The notes: generated from the sequence alone by a model not told the origin. 64,000 nucleotides of DNA from Larkinella terrae (GCF_009668025.1 NZ_WJXZ01000014.1:1074448-1138447); one strand, 5' to 3'. Counted from the first letter of the stretch, positions 7,936 to 17,382 are shown. Program-made: numbers and translations.

Positions 7936-9222
7936 TTAGAAATGGTAAAGCAAAGCGATCCGCCCGCCAAGAGCCGGGAAAGACAGGTAGTAAGGACGAT
8001 AAGCTGATTGGAAATACCCTTCTGCCTGAAGGAACAACTGGTTGGAAACGGGATAGCTAACGCCCGCATTGACTTGATACACAGCCGTTAGTTCAGGATA
8101 ACCATTGCCACGTACCTTCATTTCGGGCTGACCGCCGGTTTGATGATACTCGATTTGATAGGATAAGCCTTTTTGAACACCGGCCTCTGCTCCGATAAAT
8201 GGTTGAAGGCGACCGGCCCAGGGATAGAATCTACCGCCAACGGTCATCTCGAGCGTATGCCAGTTATTAACTTCAACCCGGTTTATGAACGGTTGTGGGT
8301 CCGGCTGACCTGGAAAGTGGAGCATCGACCGGTGGTGATCTCCATCGGGCTCGAAGTCATAAGCCGTATTCTGGTATAAAGCGGTTGCGATCAGACTCCA
8401 TTTTGAATGAAGCGCCCACTCCGCACGAAGGCCAAAACCATTGCCCTGTTGCCTTTCTAACTGGCGCGATACCGGCAATCGCTTATCACCTACCAACCCT
8501 AACATAAAGCTTCGGAGCGAAATCGATCGACGGGCAGGCTCGACGGCCGAAACCGCAGTTGTTTTTCGGGAATGAGCCGGTTGTTGGACCGGTTTATCTT
8601 CTTCCGGGCTGATGCCCGTTTTTCCAGGTTCCTGCAAACTATCAGCAGCGAGCGAGATCACCGGCCCTGAGTCAATACCTCCGGTTTCTGTACCCGTTTG
8701 ATGATCCAAAGAAGCTCCGTCGGTTCCATTCCCTTTGACCAGCTTTCGTGCATCCGGCGAGTTAACGTCGGGAGACCGGTTTTCGGGAAGTCGACTAGTT
8801 CCTTTTTTGGATGGGTTTCTATTCCATTCTTTTTCAACGGAATAGGACAAGGAATGATCGTCGAATCGGGGCCGCTGCCACAGGGCATTCTTGCCTGCAT
8901 GGCCAACCGGGTCCTGCTGGCGCTCAGTTGGAAGGTAAACCGTTCGGTACACGGTATCTACCCGGATGAGCTTACGTTCTGCCACGATTCGTTTATTCTC
9001 TTGAAGTTGATCCAGTTGTTGGCGGGTTTCCTGAAGTTGGTAGTAGATTACCCCCGTAATACCCAACAGCAATCCGCTAACCACTGGCAGAAGCCACGTG
9101 AGCCAACGGAGTTTCCGTTGTAGTTCATAACGCTCCAGCCGTTCTTCTACTTTAGACCACTCACGATCGGAATAGTCGGGTAGTTGCCGGGCAAACTGAT
9201 CATCGAAATCAAAGTCGTTCAT
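7936..9222 (-). CDS. Anti-sigma-like, single-TM protein with C-terminal beta-barrel domain
   Basis: The 428-residue product starts with about 38 cytoplasmic residues rich in charge (DDQFARQLPDYSDREWSKVEERLE), then one transmembrane helix at about 39-60 and a short coiled coil (QLQETRQQLDQLQE). A long low-complexity Ser/Pro/Gly region runs to about 240. The last 190 residues have alternating amphipathic strands and end in YHF, as outer-membrane barrels do. No signal peptide is present. Its position 27 bases downstream of an ECF sigma gene suggests the short N-terminus is an anti-sigma domain; this is inference. It might connect an envelope signal to sigma release, with the barrel folded in the outer membrane or kept as a periplasmic beta domain. 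Confidence 0.7.
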   Translation of the reverse strand: MNDFDFDDQFARQLPDYSDREWSKVEERLERYELQRKLRWLTWLLPVVSGLLLGITGVIYYQLQETRQQLDQLQENKRIVAERKLIRVDTVYRTVYLPTERQQDPVGHAGKNALWQRPRFDDHSLSYSVEKEWNRNPSKKGTSRLPENRSPDVNSPDARKLVKGNGTDGASLDHQTGTETGGIDSGPVISLAADSLQEPGKTGISPEEDKPVQQPAHSRKTTAVSAVEPARRSISLRSFMLGLVGDKRLPVSRQLERQQGNGFGLRAEWALHSKWSLIATALYQNTAYDFEPDGDHHRSMLHFPGQPDPQPFINRVEVNNWHTLEMTVGGRFYPWAGRLQPFIGAEAGVQKGLSYQIEYHQTGGQPEMKVRGNGYPELTAVYQVNAGVSYPVSNQLFLQAEGYFQSAYRPYYLSFPALGGRIALLYHF

Positions 9223-9249
9223 GGGTAAATGTCCTGCATGGAAAGCGGT

Positions 9250-9777
9250 TTAAAAATCACAGAGTAACTCCTGAAGCTTCTGACGGGCACGCGATAAATT
9301 GGACAGGGAGGTGCCGACGGAAATACCCAGCATTTGGGCAATCTCTTTATGATCGTATCCTTCAATGACGTAGAGATTAAAAACCGTCCGGTAGGCAGGC
9401 GGCAAGTGCTGGATAAGCCGACTGACTTCCTCCGTCGTGAATCGCCCAAACAAATCCATCTCAACTTCTACCTGTTCAGCTTCGGCTAACTCAGTCAGGA
9501 TCAGGGGTGGTTGCTGGCGCAATTGATTCAGGGCCGTGTTGATCAGAATCTTTTTGAACCAGTTCACAAACGGCCATTCGGGATTGAAGGTGTCGATTTG
9601 CCGGAACACTTTCACAAATCCATCGTTGAGGACTTCCCGGGCAATTTCAACATCGGCAATGTACCGCAGGCATACGGAAAGTCCGTAGCGATAAAACGCC
9701 TGATACAATTCCCGTTGTGCCTGCCGATCCTGTTTACGACAACGACTCAAAATCTCTACTAAGCGGTGAGTATCCAT
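9250..9777 (-). CDS. ECF-family RNA polymerase sigma factor
   Basis: A 175-residue sigma-70 family protein with only regions 2 and 4. Region 2 spans LYQAFYRYGLSVCLRYIAD to NDGFVKVFRQIDTF and WPFVNWFKKILINTALN. Region 4 carries LPPAYRTVFNLYVIEGYDHKEIA with the helix-turn-helix MLGISVGTSLSNLSRARQKL. It heads a five-gene minus-strand operon with gaps of about 27, 17 and 16 bases followed by an overlap, so it probably controls its own operon, with the downstream membrane protein as regulator. Promoters recognised by this sigma cannot be read from one window. Confidence 0.93.
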   Translation of the reverse strand: MDTHRLVEILSRCRKQDRQAQRELYQAFYRYGLSVCLRYIADVEIAREVLNDGFVKVFRQIDTFNPEWPFVNWFKKILINTALNQLRQQPPLILTELAEAEQVEVEMDLFGRFTTEEVSRLIQHLPPAYRTVFNLYVIEGYDHKEIAQMLGISVGTSLSNLSRARQKLQELLCDF

Positions 9778-10213
9778 ACAGCATAGAATACCCGGTTTTT
9801 GTAGGGAATATTGCTTCCCGCAAGGGGAGAGTGGGGGATTTAATTATTTTTTAATTGAAACTAAAAAAGAGTGGTAATTAATTGGCTTGCAAATAATTAG
9901 ACTGGTTTAAAATTGATCAGTTGTCGACTTGAAATACCATAAAAGCCATTGAGAATTCTGCGTACACCTGTTCAATCTGATGAAAGAAAGATCATTGGAA
10001 TACCAATCAGATTCCTATTTGGTAAGCTTATCCCTATTCCATATCTGCTTTGTTTGTGGTTTGCTGATCGACGGTTTACCAAACCTGACCGATCAGGCGG
10101 AACTGGTAAAAATTAAGTCGGTAAGAGTGGTCTATTTCCAAATTACACCGCTTTATTGGTTGCCTCAATCTTTCTGATAAACTTTACGAAAAAGCTGGGC
10201 TAGATTCGTTTTT
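9778..10213. other. AT-rich intergenic region between the ECF operon and the metal-efflux locus
   Basis: A 436-base divergent region, clearly more AT-rich than its surroundings near 9835-9960. It must carry the promoter of the sigma operon and probably that of the metal-efflux operon. One short open frame (9980-10177, plus strand, 65 codons) has no recognisable features and is not called. No repeat or clear operator was found by eye. Confidence 0.5.
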
Positions 10214-10600
10214 ATGAAGGCAATTGTTGCTTTTTTGCTGACGCTCCAAGTACTGGGAAGTAGTTTAGTCCCGGGCTTTGGTATCTCCCAGTCGGTCAGG
10301 CTGGTCGATCTGGTTCAGCATTTTCAGCAACACCGGCAAACCGCCCCCGATTTGAGTTTTCTGGATTTTATGCTCATGCATTATGGAGCCAACTCCGAGC
10401 ACCAGAAGCATCCAAATCATAGCCACCATAATCTTCCAGCGGTCGGCCATGCTACTCCTGCATTTACGGCTCCTTTCATTGTTTTGCTGTCATTAGCTGC
10501 CCAAGCGGTCTTATTGCCGGCGAAAACAGCCTGTTTTCGTTACGCTAATCATTACTCATTCCTCTGTGTATTTTCGCTGATTAATCCGCCCCGACCCTAG
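10214..10600 (+). CDS. Small exported His-rich protein upstream of metal efflux genes
   Basis: The 128-residue product begins with a signal-peptide-like segment (MKAIVAFLLTLQVLGSSLVPG). A His-dense stretch follows, with His56, 63, 66, 69, 71, 72 and 79, including HPNHSHHN, and then a hydrophobic segment at about 82-105. I do not recognise a named family. Small His-rich membrane or periplasmic proteins are frequent just upstream of CzcA-type efflux genes in Bacteroidota and are thought to bind or sense the metal. Here it precedes the CzcA gene by 217 bases on the same strand. Metal binding is inferred from composition and position. Confidence 0.7.
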   Translation: MKAIVAFLLTLQVLGSSLVPGFGISQSVRLVDLVQHFQQHRQTAPDLSFLDFMLMHYGANSEHQKHPNHSHHNLPAVGHATPAFTAPFIVLLSLAAQAVLLPAKTACFRYANHYSFLCVFSLINPPRP

Positions 10601-10817
10601 TTGGGGTGGGCTGGTTGGCCGAATTGTGCCCTTACGGGTAGCAATACATCTGTCTTCTTTTCCGTTTTCTGGTGCTTTTGCCGGTTGTTTTTGGTTAATC
10701 GGCTGCATTACGAACCCGTTCTCCTGTGCATACGGTCTTCAGTGGAAAACCGCCGTATTGAGTGCGCACGCTTGTCATTGCCAATCATCCTAAGTTGACT
10801 TTTCGTTCCTCGCTACG

Positions 10818-13800
10818 ATGCTGAACGCTATCATTCATTTTTCAATCCGTCATAAATTAATCATTGGCCTGTTCACCCTGGCGTTGATCGGATGGGGCCT
10901 CTGGTCAGCCTCTCAGTTGCCCATCGACGCAGTGCCCGACATCACCAACAATCAGGTGCAGGTCATCACCAGCAGTCCATCGCTGGCCGCTGAAGACATC
11001 GAACGGCTGGTTACCCTTCCCATCGAAGTGGGCTTGTCCAACATTCCGGGTCTGACCGAGATCCGCTCCTTCTCCCGCTTTGGCCTTTCGATTATAACGG
11101 TTGTGTTTACGGATGCAACGGATGTGTACTGGGCCCGTCAGCAGATCAGCGAGCGGTTACAGACGATAACGGGGCAGATTCCACCCCATGTGGGCACACC
11201 CGTTATGGCGCCGGTAACGACGGGTCTGGGTGAAATTTTCCAGTATACCGTCGTTCCCAAAAAAGGCTTTGAAAACCGCTATTCGCTGACCGACCTGCGC
11301 ACCCTCCAGGACTGGACCATCAGGCGGGCGCTTTTGGGCACGCCCGGGGTTGCTGACGTAAGCGGTTTTGGCGGCTTGCTGAAGCAGTACGAAATAGCCG
11401 TTGATCCAGACCGGCTACGGAGCTTTGGAATCACCATTACTGACCTCCTGACGGCGCTTCAGCAAAATAACCAGAACACGGGTGGGGCTTACATCGATAA
11501 AAAACCGAATGCCTTCTTTATCCGCTCAGACGGCCTGATTCGATCTCCAGACGACATTGCCGACATTGTTATCCGCCTGAATGACCAGGCGTTACCCGTG
11601 CGTGTTCGTGACGTAGCACAGGTGCAAATCGGTTCAGCTGTGCGGTACGGAGCCGTTACGCGCAACGGTCAGGGGGAAACGGTGGGTGCCGTGGTGATGA
11701 TGATTAAAGGCGAAAACTCATCGGCTGTCATTAAGCGGGTTAAGGAAAAGATTGCCCGGATTCAGCAGATGTTGCCTCCGGGCGTGCAGATTGTTCCATT
11801 TCTGGATCGTACTAAAATGGTCAACAGTGCCATCGGCACGGTGGAACGGAATCTGCTGGAAGGAGCTACGATAGTCATCGTCGTACTGGTCCTGCTGCTG
11901 GGAAATTTTCGAGCGGGTTTTGTCGTGGCTTCCGTCATTCCGCTGGCATTGCTGTTTGCCATCTCAATGATGAACCTTTTCGATGTGTCCGGAAACCTGA
12001 TGAGCCTGGGAGCCATCGATTTCGGACTGATTGTCGACGGAGCCGTCATCATCGTCGAAGCGACGCTGCACCACATCACCCTGCGCAATCTGGATAAAAC
12101 GCTCACCCAGGCTGAAATGGACGAAGAAGTGTACCAATCAGCCGGCCGCATTCGTTCCTCAGCGGCTTTCGGGGAAATCATTATTCTGATTGTCTATTTG
12201 CCGATTTTAGCCTTGTCGGGCATCGAAGGAAAAATGTTTCGACCGATGGCGCTAACGGTCGCTTTTGCCATCCTGGGTGCCTTTATTCTCTCGCTCACCT
12301 ACGTGCCGATGGTTTCGGCGCTTCTGCTGAATAAAAAAATCCAGCATAAAGTCTCGTTTTCTGACCGGATTGTAAAGCGGATTCATCGTTTTTACGAACC
12401 GGTTCTACTGCGTGCGCTTCAGCACCGGCTATTGATTCTTTCGGGGGCAGTGGCGCTATTGATCGGAGCAATTTTTATGTTTTCCCGGATGGGAGGTGAA
12501 TTTATTCCCCAACTTGATGAAGGCGATTTTGCCGTCGATACCCGGACCCTTACGGGTAGCTCGCTCTCCGAAACCGTCGACGCTACCCTGAAAGCCCAGC
12601 GTATTCTGCTCCGCCAGTTTCCGGAAGTTGAGCAGGTGGTGGGCAAAATCGGTTCCGGCGAAATCCCGACCGATCCGATGCCCATCGAAGCCTCGGATCT
12701 GATGGTTATTCTCAAGCCGAAAGACGATTGGACATCAGCTACCACGCGTGACGAACTGGCCGGGAAAATGGCCGAAGCACTGGCGGTGATTCCGGGCGTC
12801 ACCTTCGGCTTTCAGCAGCCCGTTCAAATGCGGTTCAACGAGCTGATGACCGGAGCCCGTCAGGATGTGGCTTTAAAAATTTACGGCGACGATTTGAATC
12901 AGCTCACGCAATTGGCCGATCGGGTAGGTGGCCTGATCCGAACCATTGCGGGCGCGAAGGACTTGTACATCGAACAGGTGGGCGGGCTGTCGCAAATTCT
13001 GATCCGGCTGGATCGGGCGCAGATTGCCAAGTTTGGGCTGAACATAGCCGATATAAACCGGGTCATCAATACCGCCTTCGCCGGACAATCTGCGGGAGTG
13101 GTATTTGAAGGCGAAAAACGATTCGATCTGGTCGTTCGGTTGGCCGCCACTAAACGCCAGAGTATCCAGGACATCCGGAATGTGTACGTAGCTGTCCCGG
13201 CCGGTGTGGGCAGGCCTTCCCAACAAATTCCGTTAGGTCAGATTGCTCAGGTAAGTGTTCAGGAGACGCCTAACCAGATTCAGCGGGACGATACCCACCG
13301 GCGGATTACGCTCGGTTTCAATGTGCGGGGACGCGACGTAGAAAGTATCGTCGCGGAGTTGCAGCAGAAAGTCGGTCAGCGCATCAAATTTCCAGCCGGT
13401 TATTCGATTGCCTACGGGGGGCAATTTCAGAATCTGGTCGAAGCGAAAACACGCCTAAGCATGGCTGTCCCCATCGCCCTCGGTTTAATATTCGCTTTGC
13501 TATTCTTTACCTTCAACTCTGTTCGGCAAAGTCTTCTCATTTTCATGGCCATTCCGATGGCCGCTATCGGGGGCATAGCCGCATTACTGATCCGCGACAT
13601 GCCGTTCAGTATATCGGCCGGTGTGGGCTTTATTGCCCTCTTTGGCGTCTCCGTTCTCAATGGCATCGTGCTGATCGCGGAGTTTAACCGGCTTCGGTAC
13701 GAAGAGGGCTTAACCAATTTGACCGAAATTATCCGGCAGGGAACTGAAATCCGCCTTCGCCCCGTCATCATGACGGCTCTGGTCGCTTCGTTTGGGTTCA

Positions 13801-15224
13801 TCCCGATGGCCATTTCGAACTCGGCGGGTGCCGAAGTACAGAAACCGCTGGCGACCGTTGTGATTGGAGGACTACTATCGGCCACGGTACTGACCCTTCT
13901 TATTCTTCCCATTCTGTATTCCTTAACAGAACGAAAAGCAGTGGAAAAAGAGGCCAAAACCGCCCGTAAACCGGGATTGACCCCATTGGTGAAAATCGTC
14001 AGTGGATTGGTGTTTGTATCACTGGCCGCAGGCAGTTGGGGACAGACCCCTCAACTGGTTACGTTACAGCAGGCGCTTCAGCAGGCAGCGAACCAAAATG
14101 GTCAGTTACGAACGGCCGCTCTGCGGGTAAGCCAGGAACAGGCTTTACGGCAGACCGCCTACGACGCCGGTCGGTTGTCGGCCACGCTCATGCTGGGCCA
14201 ATACAACAGCCGACGATTTGATAATAACCTGGCCGTTACGCAGACCATTCCGAATCCGGCGCTGATGCGTCGGCTGGCGCAACTGAATGATCAGACAGTC
14301 AGCGCCCGTCAAGCAGAGGTAAGCGTTACACAAAATGACGTTCAGTACGGTGTAAAGTCGGTGTATTATGAGCTAAACCATCTCTACCAGAAACGCAACC
14401 TTTTCCAGCAACAGGATACGATACTTGCCGAGTTTGTGAAGGCGGCCAATTTGCGAATTAAAACCGGTGAAACCGGCGGCCTCGAAAAAGCGACTGCCGA
14501 AAGCCAATTGGCCGATCAACGGGTACGGCTAGCCCAAAATGACGCGGCCATAACGGCCAGTCGGAGCCAACTGCAGACGTTGCTCAACAGCCGGCAGCCG
14601 GTTGATGTCCCTGTTGATTCACTACCGAAACTGACAATCCGGACCGTTCTGGATAGTACCTCACTGGCCCGCAATCCCGGGCTGCGGCTATTGCAACAGC
14701 AAATACAGGTTGCCCGGCAGAGTCGGATGGTGGAACAGGCTCGATTGAAACCGGATTTTCTGGTAGGCTTATTCAGTCAGACCCTGATCGGAAACCAGTT
14801 GATTGATGGTCAGGAGTTGTATTTCGGACCTGGTTACCGGTTTAATGGAGGACAGATCGGTATAACCCTTCCCATGCTGAGGCAACCCCAGAAAGCCCGA
14901 ATCCAGGCGGCCCGCGTTGGCGAACAACTGGTTCAGACGGAGCTTCAAAATCAACAATTTACGCTCGATCAGCAACTGAAACAGGCGGTTCAGCAGTATG
15001 AAAAGTACCAACAGGTACTGGCTTACTATGAAATGAATGGTCTCCCCCAGGCGGAATTCATCCGAACCATCGCCCGACGTGGTTTTAACAGTGGCGACAT
15101 TGGTTACGTAGAATTTTCGCTGGCGCTGCAGCAAGCCCTGACAATCCGGTCCAATTACCTGGATCTGCTCCATCAATACAATCAATCGGTTCTCTACATC
15201 AACTACTTACTGGGTAATCCCTGA
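10818..15224 (+). CDS. czcA: CzcA-type heavy-metal RND efflux pump fused to a TolC-like outer-membrane protein
   Basis: This 1468-residue protein joins two normally separate pump parts. Residues 1 to about 1045 are a complete HME-type RND transporter. The proton-relay signature DFGLIVDGAVIIVEA (about 401-415) is of the divalent-cation CzcA type rather than the Cu/Ag CusA type. Residues about 1075-1468 are a TolC/CzcC-like outer-membrane factor with the long helical repeats of that family (VTLQQALQQAANQNG, then the second half after QQQIQVARQSR). Between them lies a basic then hydrophobic stretch (KIVSGLVFVSLAAGSWGQ) that looks like a retained signal peptide. The adaptor gene follows after 8 bases. 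Zn, Co or Cd export is the likely job. Confidence 0.93.
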   Translation: MLNAIIHFSIRHKLIIGLFTLALIGWGLWSASQLPIDAVPDITNNQVQVITSSPSLAAEDIERLVTLPIEVGLSNIPGLTEIRSFSRFGLSIITVVFTDATDVYWARQQISERLQTITGQIPPHVGTPVMAPVTTGLGEIFQYTVVPKKGFENRYSLTDLRTLQDWTIRRALLGTPGVADVSGFGGLLKQYEIAVDPDRLRSFGITITDLLTALQQNNQNTGGAYIDKKPNAFFIRSDGLIRSPDDIADIVIRLNDQALPVRVRDVAQVQIGSAVRYGAVTRNGQGETVGAVVMMIKGENSSAVIKRVKEKIARIQQMLPPGVQIVPFLDRTKMVNSAIGTVERNLLEGATIVIVVLVLLLGNFRAGFVVASVIPLALLFAISMMNLFDVSGNLMSLGAIDFGLIVDGAVIIVEATLHHITLRNLDKTLTQAEMDEEVYQSAGRIRSSAAFGEIIILIVYLPILALSGIEGKMFRPMALTVAFAILGAFILSLTYVPMVSALLLNKKIQHKVSFSDRIVKRIHRFYEPVLLRALQHRLLILSGAVALLIGAIFMFSRMGGEFIPQLDEGDFAVDTRTLTGSSLSETVDATLKAQRILLRQFPEVEQVVGKIGSGEIPTDPMPIEASDLMVILKPKDDWTSATTRDELAGKMAEALAVIPGVTFGFQQPVQMRFNELMTGARQDVALKIYGDDLNQLTQLADRVGGLIRTIAGAKDLYIEQVGGLSQILIRLDRAQIAKFGLNIADINRVINTAFAGQSAGVVFEGEKRFDLVVRLAATKRQSIQDIRNVYVAVPAGVGRPSQQIPLGQIAQVSVQETPNQIQRDDTHRRITLGFNVRGRDVESIVAELQQKVGQRIKFPAGYSIAYGGQFQNLVEAKTRLSMAVPIALGLIFALLFFTFNSVRQSLLIFMAIPMAAIGGIAALLIRDMPFSISAGVGFIALFGVSVLNGIVLIAEFNRLRYEEGLTNLTEIIRQGTEIRLRPVIMTALVASFGFIPMAISNSAGAEVQKPLATVVIGGLLSATVLTLLILPILYSLTERKAVEKEAKTARKPGLTPLVKIVSGLVFVSLAAGSWGQTPQLVTLQQALQQAANQNGQLRTAALRVSQEQALRQTAYDAGRLSATLMLGQYNSRRFDNNLAVTQTIPNPALMRRLAQLNDQTVSARQAEVSVTQNDVQYGVKSVYYELNHLYQKRNLFQQQDTILAEFVKAANLRIKTGETGGLEKATAESQLADQRVRLAQNDAAITASRSQLQTLLNSRQPVDVPVDSLPKLTIRTVLDSTSLARNPGLRLLQQQIQVARQSRMVEQARLKPDFLVGLFSQTLIGNQLIDGQELYFGPGYRFNGGQIGITLPMLRQPQKARIQAARVGEQLVQTELQNQQFTLDQQLKQAVQQYEKYQQVLAYYEMNGLPQAEFIRTIARRGFNSGDIGYVEFSLALQQALTIRSNYLDLLHQYNQSVLYINYLLGNP

Positions 15225-15232
15225 ATAGATCC

Positions 15233-16435
15233 ATGACTTACACCATGTCCAGATACAACCTGCTGATACTTCTGAGCGCTTTCGTGTTCTTAAGTTGCCA
15301 TTCATCCAATGATCAGAAAGATCAATCCAGGAGTCCGGAAGTTATCCCGACAAAGGTCGATTCGGTCCCAACAGGGCCCTTCCGGGTTTCGCTTACGCAG
15401 GCGCAATACGAGGTAGCGGCTATTCAGCTGGGTCAACCTACGTTACGCACCCTTAACCAGACGCTGAAAGCCAACGGAACGATTGATGTACCCGCATCCA
15501 ATCTCGTTTCCGTCGCCGTACCTTTTGGCGGTTATATCCGAACCATTGACCTGGAACCGGGCATGAAAATCCGAAAGGGGCAACCCCTGGCCCAGTTGGA
15601 AAATCCTGAATTCATTCAACTTCAGCAGGATTATCTGGATACAAAAGCCAAACTGGAATTTGCCGATCTTGAATATAATCGGCAACAGGAATTGAGCCGG
15701 GATAACGTCAATGCACTGAAGTTATTCCAGCAGGTACGATCTACACGGCAAAGTTTACAGGCTCAACTAGCGGGACTGGCTCAGCGACTGGCCATCATCC
15801 ATATTGATCCGGAGAAACTCAGTCCCAATCAACTGACGCGCCTGGTAACGGTTCCTTCGCCGGTTTCGGGCTTTGTTACCAGTGTGCCGATTAATAAGGG
15901 TCGGTTCCTCAACCCGTCCGACATACTGGTCGAGATCACGAATGTCGATCACCTGCATGTGCGGCTCAGCATTTTTGAAAAAGACATCAGCCGGGTGCAT
16001 ACCGGGCAGGTGGTTCACTTCGGTTTGGGGGATGAAGCATCTTTGGTGCACCAGGGCAAAATTTTCCTGATTGGAAAATCCATAGCGGCCGATCGAACGC
16101 TTGCGGTTCTGGCTCACCCGGATGGCTACAGTGCCGACCTGATTCCGGGCGGATACGTCTCGGCCCTGGTCGATGTGAAAACGCAACCCCTGCCCACCTT
16201 ACCCGAAACGGCCGTCGTTAGCTATAAAGGCAAGTCGCTGGTGTTTGTACTGGAGAAAAAGCAGGGCCATCCGGCTGCTTATCAATTTCGGCAGGTAGAG
16301 ATAAAAACGGGTATTCAGGAAAATGGTTATGTAGCCGTTTCCATTCCCCCGAACGTCAACCCGGCCGTAACGCCGATTGTCCGGAAGGGCGCCTACAGCT
16401 TACTGGCCAAACTAAACAATAACGAAGAAGAATAA
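15233..16435 (+). CDS. czcB: CzcB/CusB-family periplasmic adaptor lipoprotein of the efflux pump
   Basis: A 400-residue membrane-fusion protein. The lipobox LSC22 gives a lipidated N-terminus. Barrel-sandwich halves are visible around VSVAVPFGGYIRTIDLEPGMKIRKGQPLAQLENPE and VPSPVSGFVTSVPINKGRFL, separated by a helical hairpin (QDYLDTKAKLEFADLEYNRQQEL). The beta-barrel and membrane-proximal domains follow. It bridges the RND pump and the outer-membrane channel, which here are one polypeptide. ATGs at 15233 and 15245 are both possible starts. Gaps of 8 bases upstream and 7 downstream mark a tight operon. Confidence 0.93.
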   Translation: MTYTMSRYNLLILLSAFVFLSCHSSNDQKDQSRSPEVIPTKVDSVPTGPFRVSLTQAQYEVAAIQLGQPTLRTLNQTLKANGTIDVPASNLVSVAVPFGGYIRTIDLEPGMKIRKGQPLAQLENPEFIQLQQDYLDTKAKLEFADLEYNRQQELSRDNVNALKLFQQVRSTRQSLQAQLAGLAQRLAIIHIDPEKLSPNQLTRLVTVPSPVSGFVTSVPINKGRFLNPSDILVEITNVDHLHVRLSIFEKDISRVHTGQVVHFGLGDEASLVHQGKIFLIGKSIAADRTLAVLAHPDGYSADLIPGGYVSALVDVKTQPLPTLPETAVVSYKGKSLVFVLEKKQGHPAAYQFRQVEIKTGIQENGYVAVSIPPNVNPAVTPIVRKGAYSLLAKLNNNEEE

Positions 16436-16442
16436 GAATAAG

Positions 16443-17153
16443 ATGGCACATACCCCACATGGTCAACTCCACATTGAAAAGCATCTGCGGAGTTCCGCAT
16501 TTATTTCAGACATCGTCATTGGCATGTCGGACGGATTAACGGTCCCCTTTGCGCTGGCAGCGGGTTTAAGCGGTGCCGTATCGAGTTCTTCCCTGATTGT
16601 TACCGCAGGTATTGCCGAGATTGTCGCCGGGGCTATTGCGATGGGATTAGGAGGTTACCTGGCTGGTCAGACCGAGGCCGATCATTATGAATCGGAACGG
16701 CGACGCGAAATTAGAGAAGTAGAAACGGTTCCCGAACGTGAAAAAGAAGAAGTACGCGACGTTTTTGCCAGCATGGGCCTTCCTGCCGATCTGCAAACCG
16801 CCATTGCCGATGAACTGGCTAAGGATAAAACGAATTGGGTGGATTTCATGATGAAATATGAACTGGGGCTTGATGAGCCGGATCCAAAGCGGGCTACCAA
16901 GAGCGCCTTAACGATTGGACTTTCCTACGTAGCTGGCGGGTTAATACCTTTATGTCCCTATTTTATCCTGAGCCATCCCCACATTGCCTTGGGTTATTCC
17001 TGTGCCTTGACGTTGTTGTGCCTGTTCATTTTTGGTTATTTCAAAAGTAAAGTAACGGGACAACCCCCGACCAGGGGTGCCATTAAGGTAACCTTGATTG
17101 GAGCGTTGGCGGCAGCGGCCGCTTTTGGTGTCGCCCGTTTCCTTAATGCCTGA
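16443..17153 (+). CDS. VIT1/CCC1-family iron/manganese transporter
   Basis: The 236-residue protein shows the VIT family signature: helix 1 with SDIVIGMSDGLTVPFALAAGLSGA, then GIAEIVAGAIAMGLGGYLAGQTEADHYESERRRE. A cytosolic Glu-rich metal-binding segment (REIREVETVPEREKEEV) follows, then three more helices. VIT/CCC1 proteins move Fe(II) or Mn(II) out of the cytosol in exchange for protons. As the last gene of the CzcA-CzcB operon, 7 bases after czcB, it adds a second, cytosol-facing metal export route. Substrate preference is not determinable from sequence alone. Confidence 0.92.
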   Translation: MAHTPHGQLHIEKHLRSSAFISDIVIGMSDGLTVPFALAAGLSGAVSSSSLIVTAGIAEIVAGAIAMGLGGYLAGQTEADHYESERRREIREVETVPEREKEEVRDVFASMGLPADLQTAIADELAKDKTNWVDFMMKYELGLDEPDPKRATKSALTIGLSYVAGGLIPLCPYFILSHPHIALGYSCALTLLCLFIFGYFKSKVTGQPPTRGAIKVTLIGALAAAAAFGVARFLNA

Positions 17154-17382
17154 TCCCGAATTTTGGAAGAGAACAATTTTAAATTTGATTCTTAGTGAGG
17201 TCCTCCCGGATTTTCAGGCGGTACTGGCAAGCTATCCTGAATCTAAGAATCTGACCAACACACAAACATAAAAGGCGGCCCCGTTCCAAGTAAAGAAAGT
17301 GGCTTGGAAACACCCATCTGGCAGCCTGCAATGACTAAATCGAGTTTATTGCACTTATTTTTATAGTAATTGTACTTAATTA

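Noticed and set aside
9980-10177. A 65-codon ORF ahead of the metal locus
   Set aside because: No signal peptide, domain or start signal; located in a promoter-type region.
10601-10798. A 65-codon ORF between the His-rich protein and czcA
   Set aside because: Composition (Trp/Cys/Phe scattered) and lack of features suggest chance.
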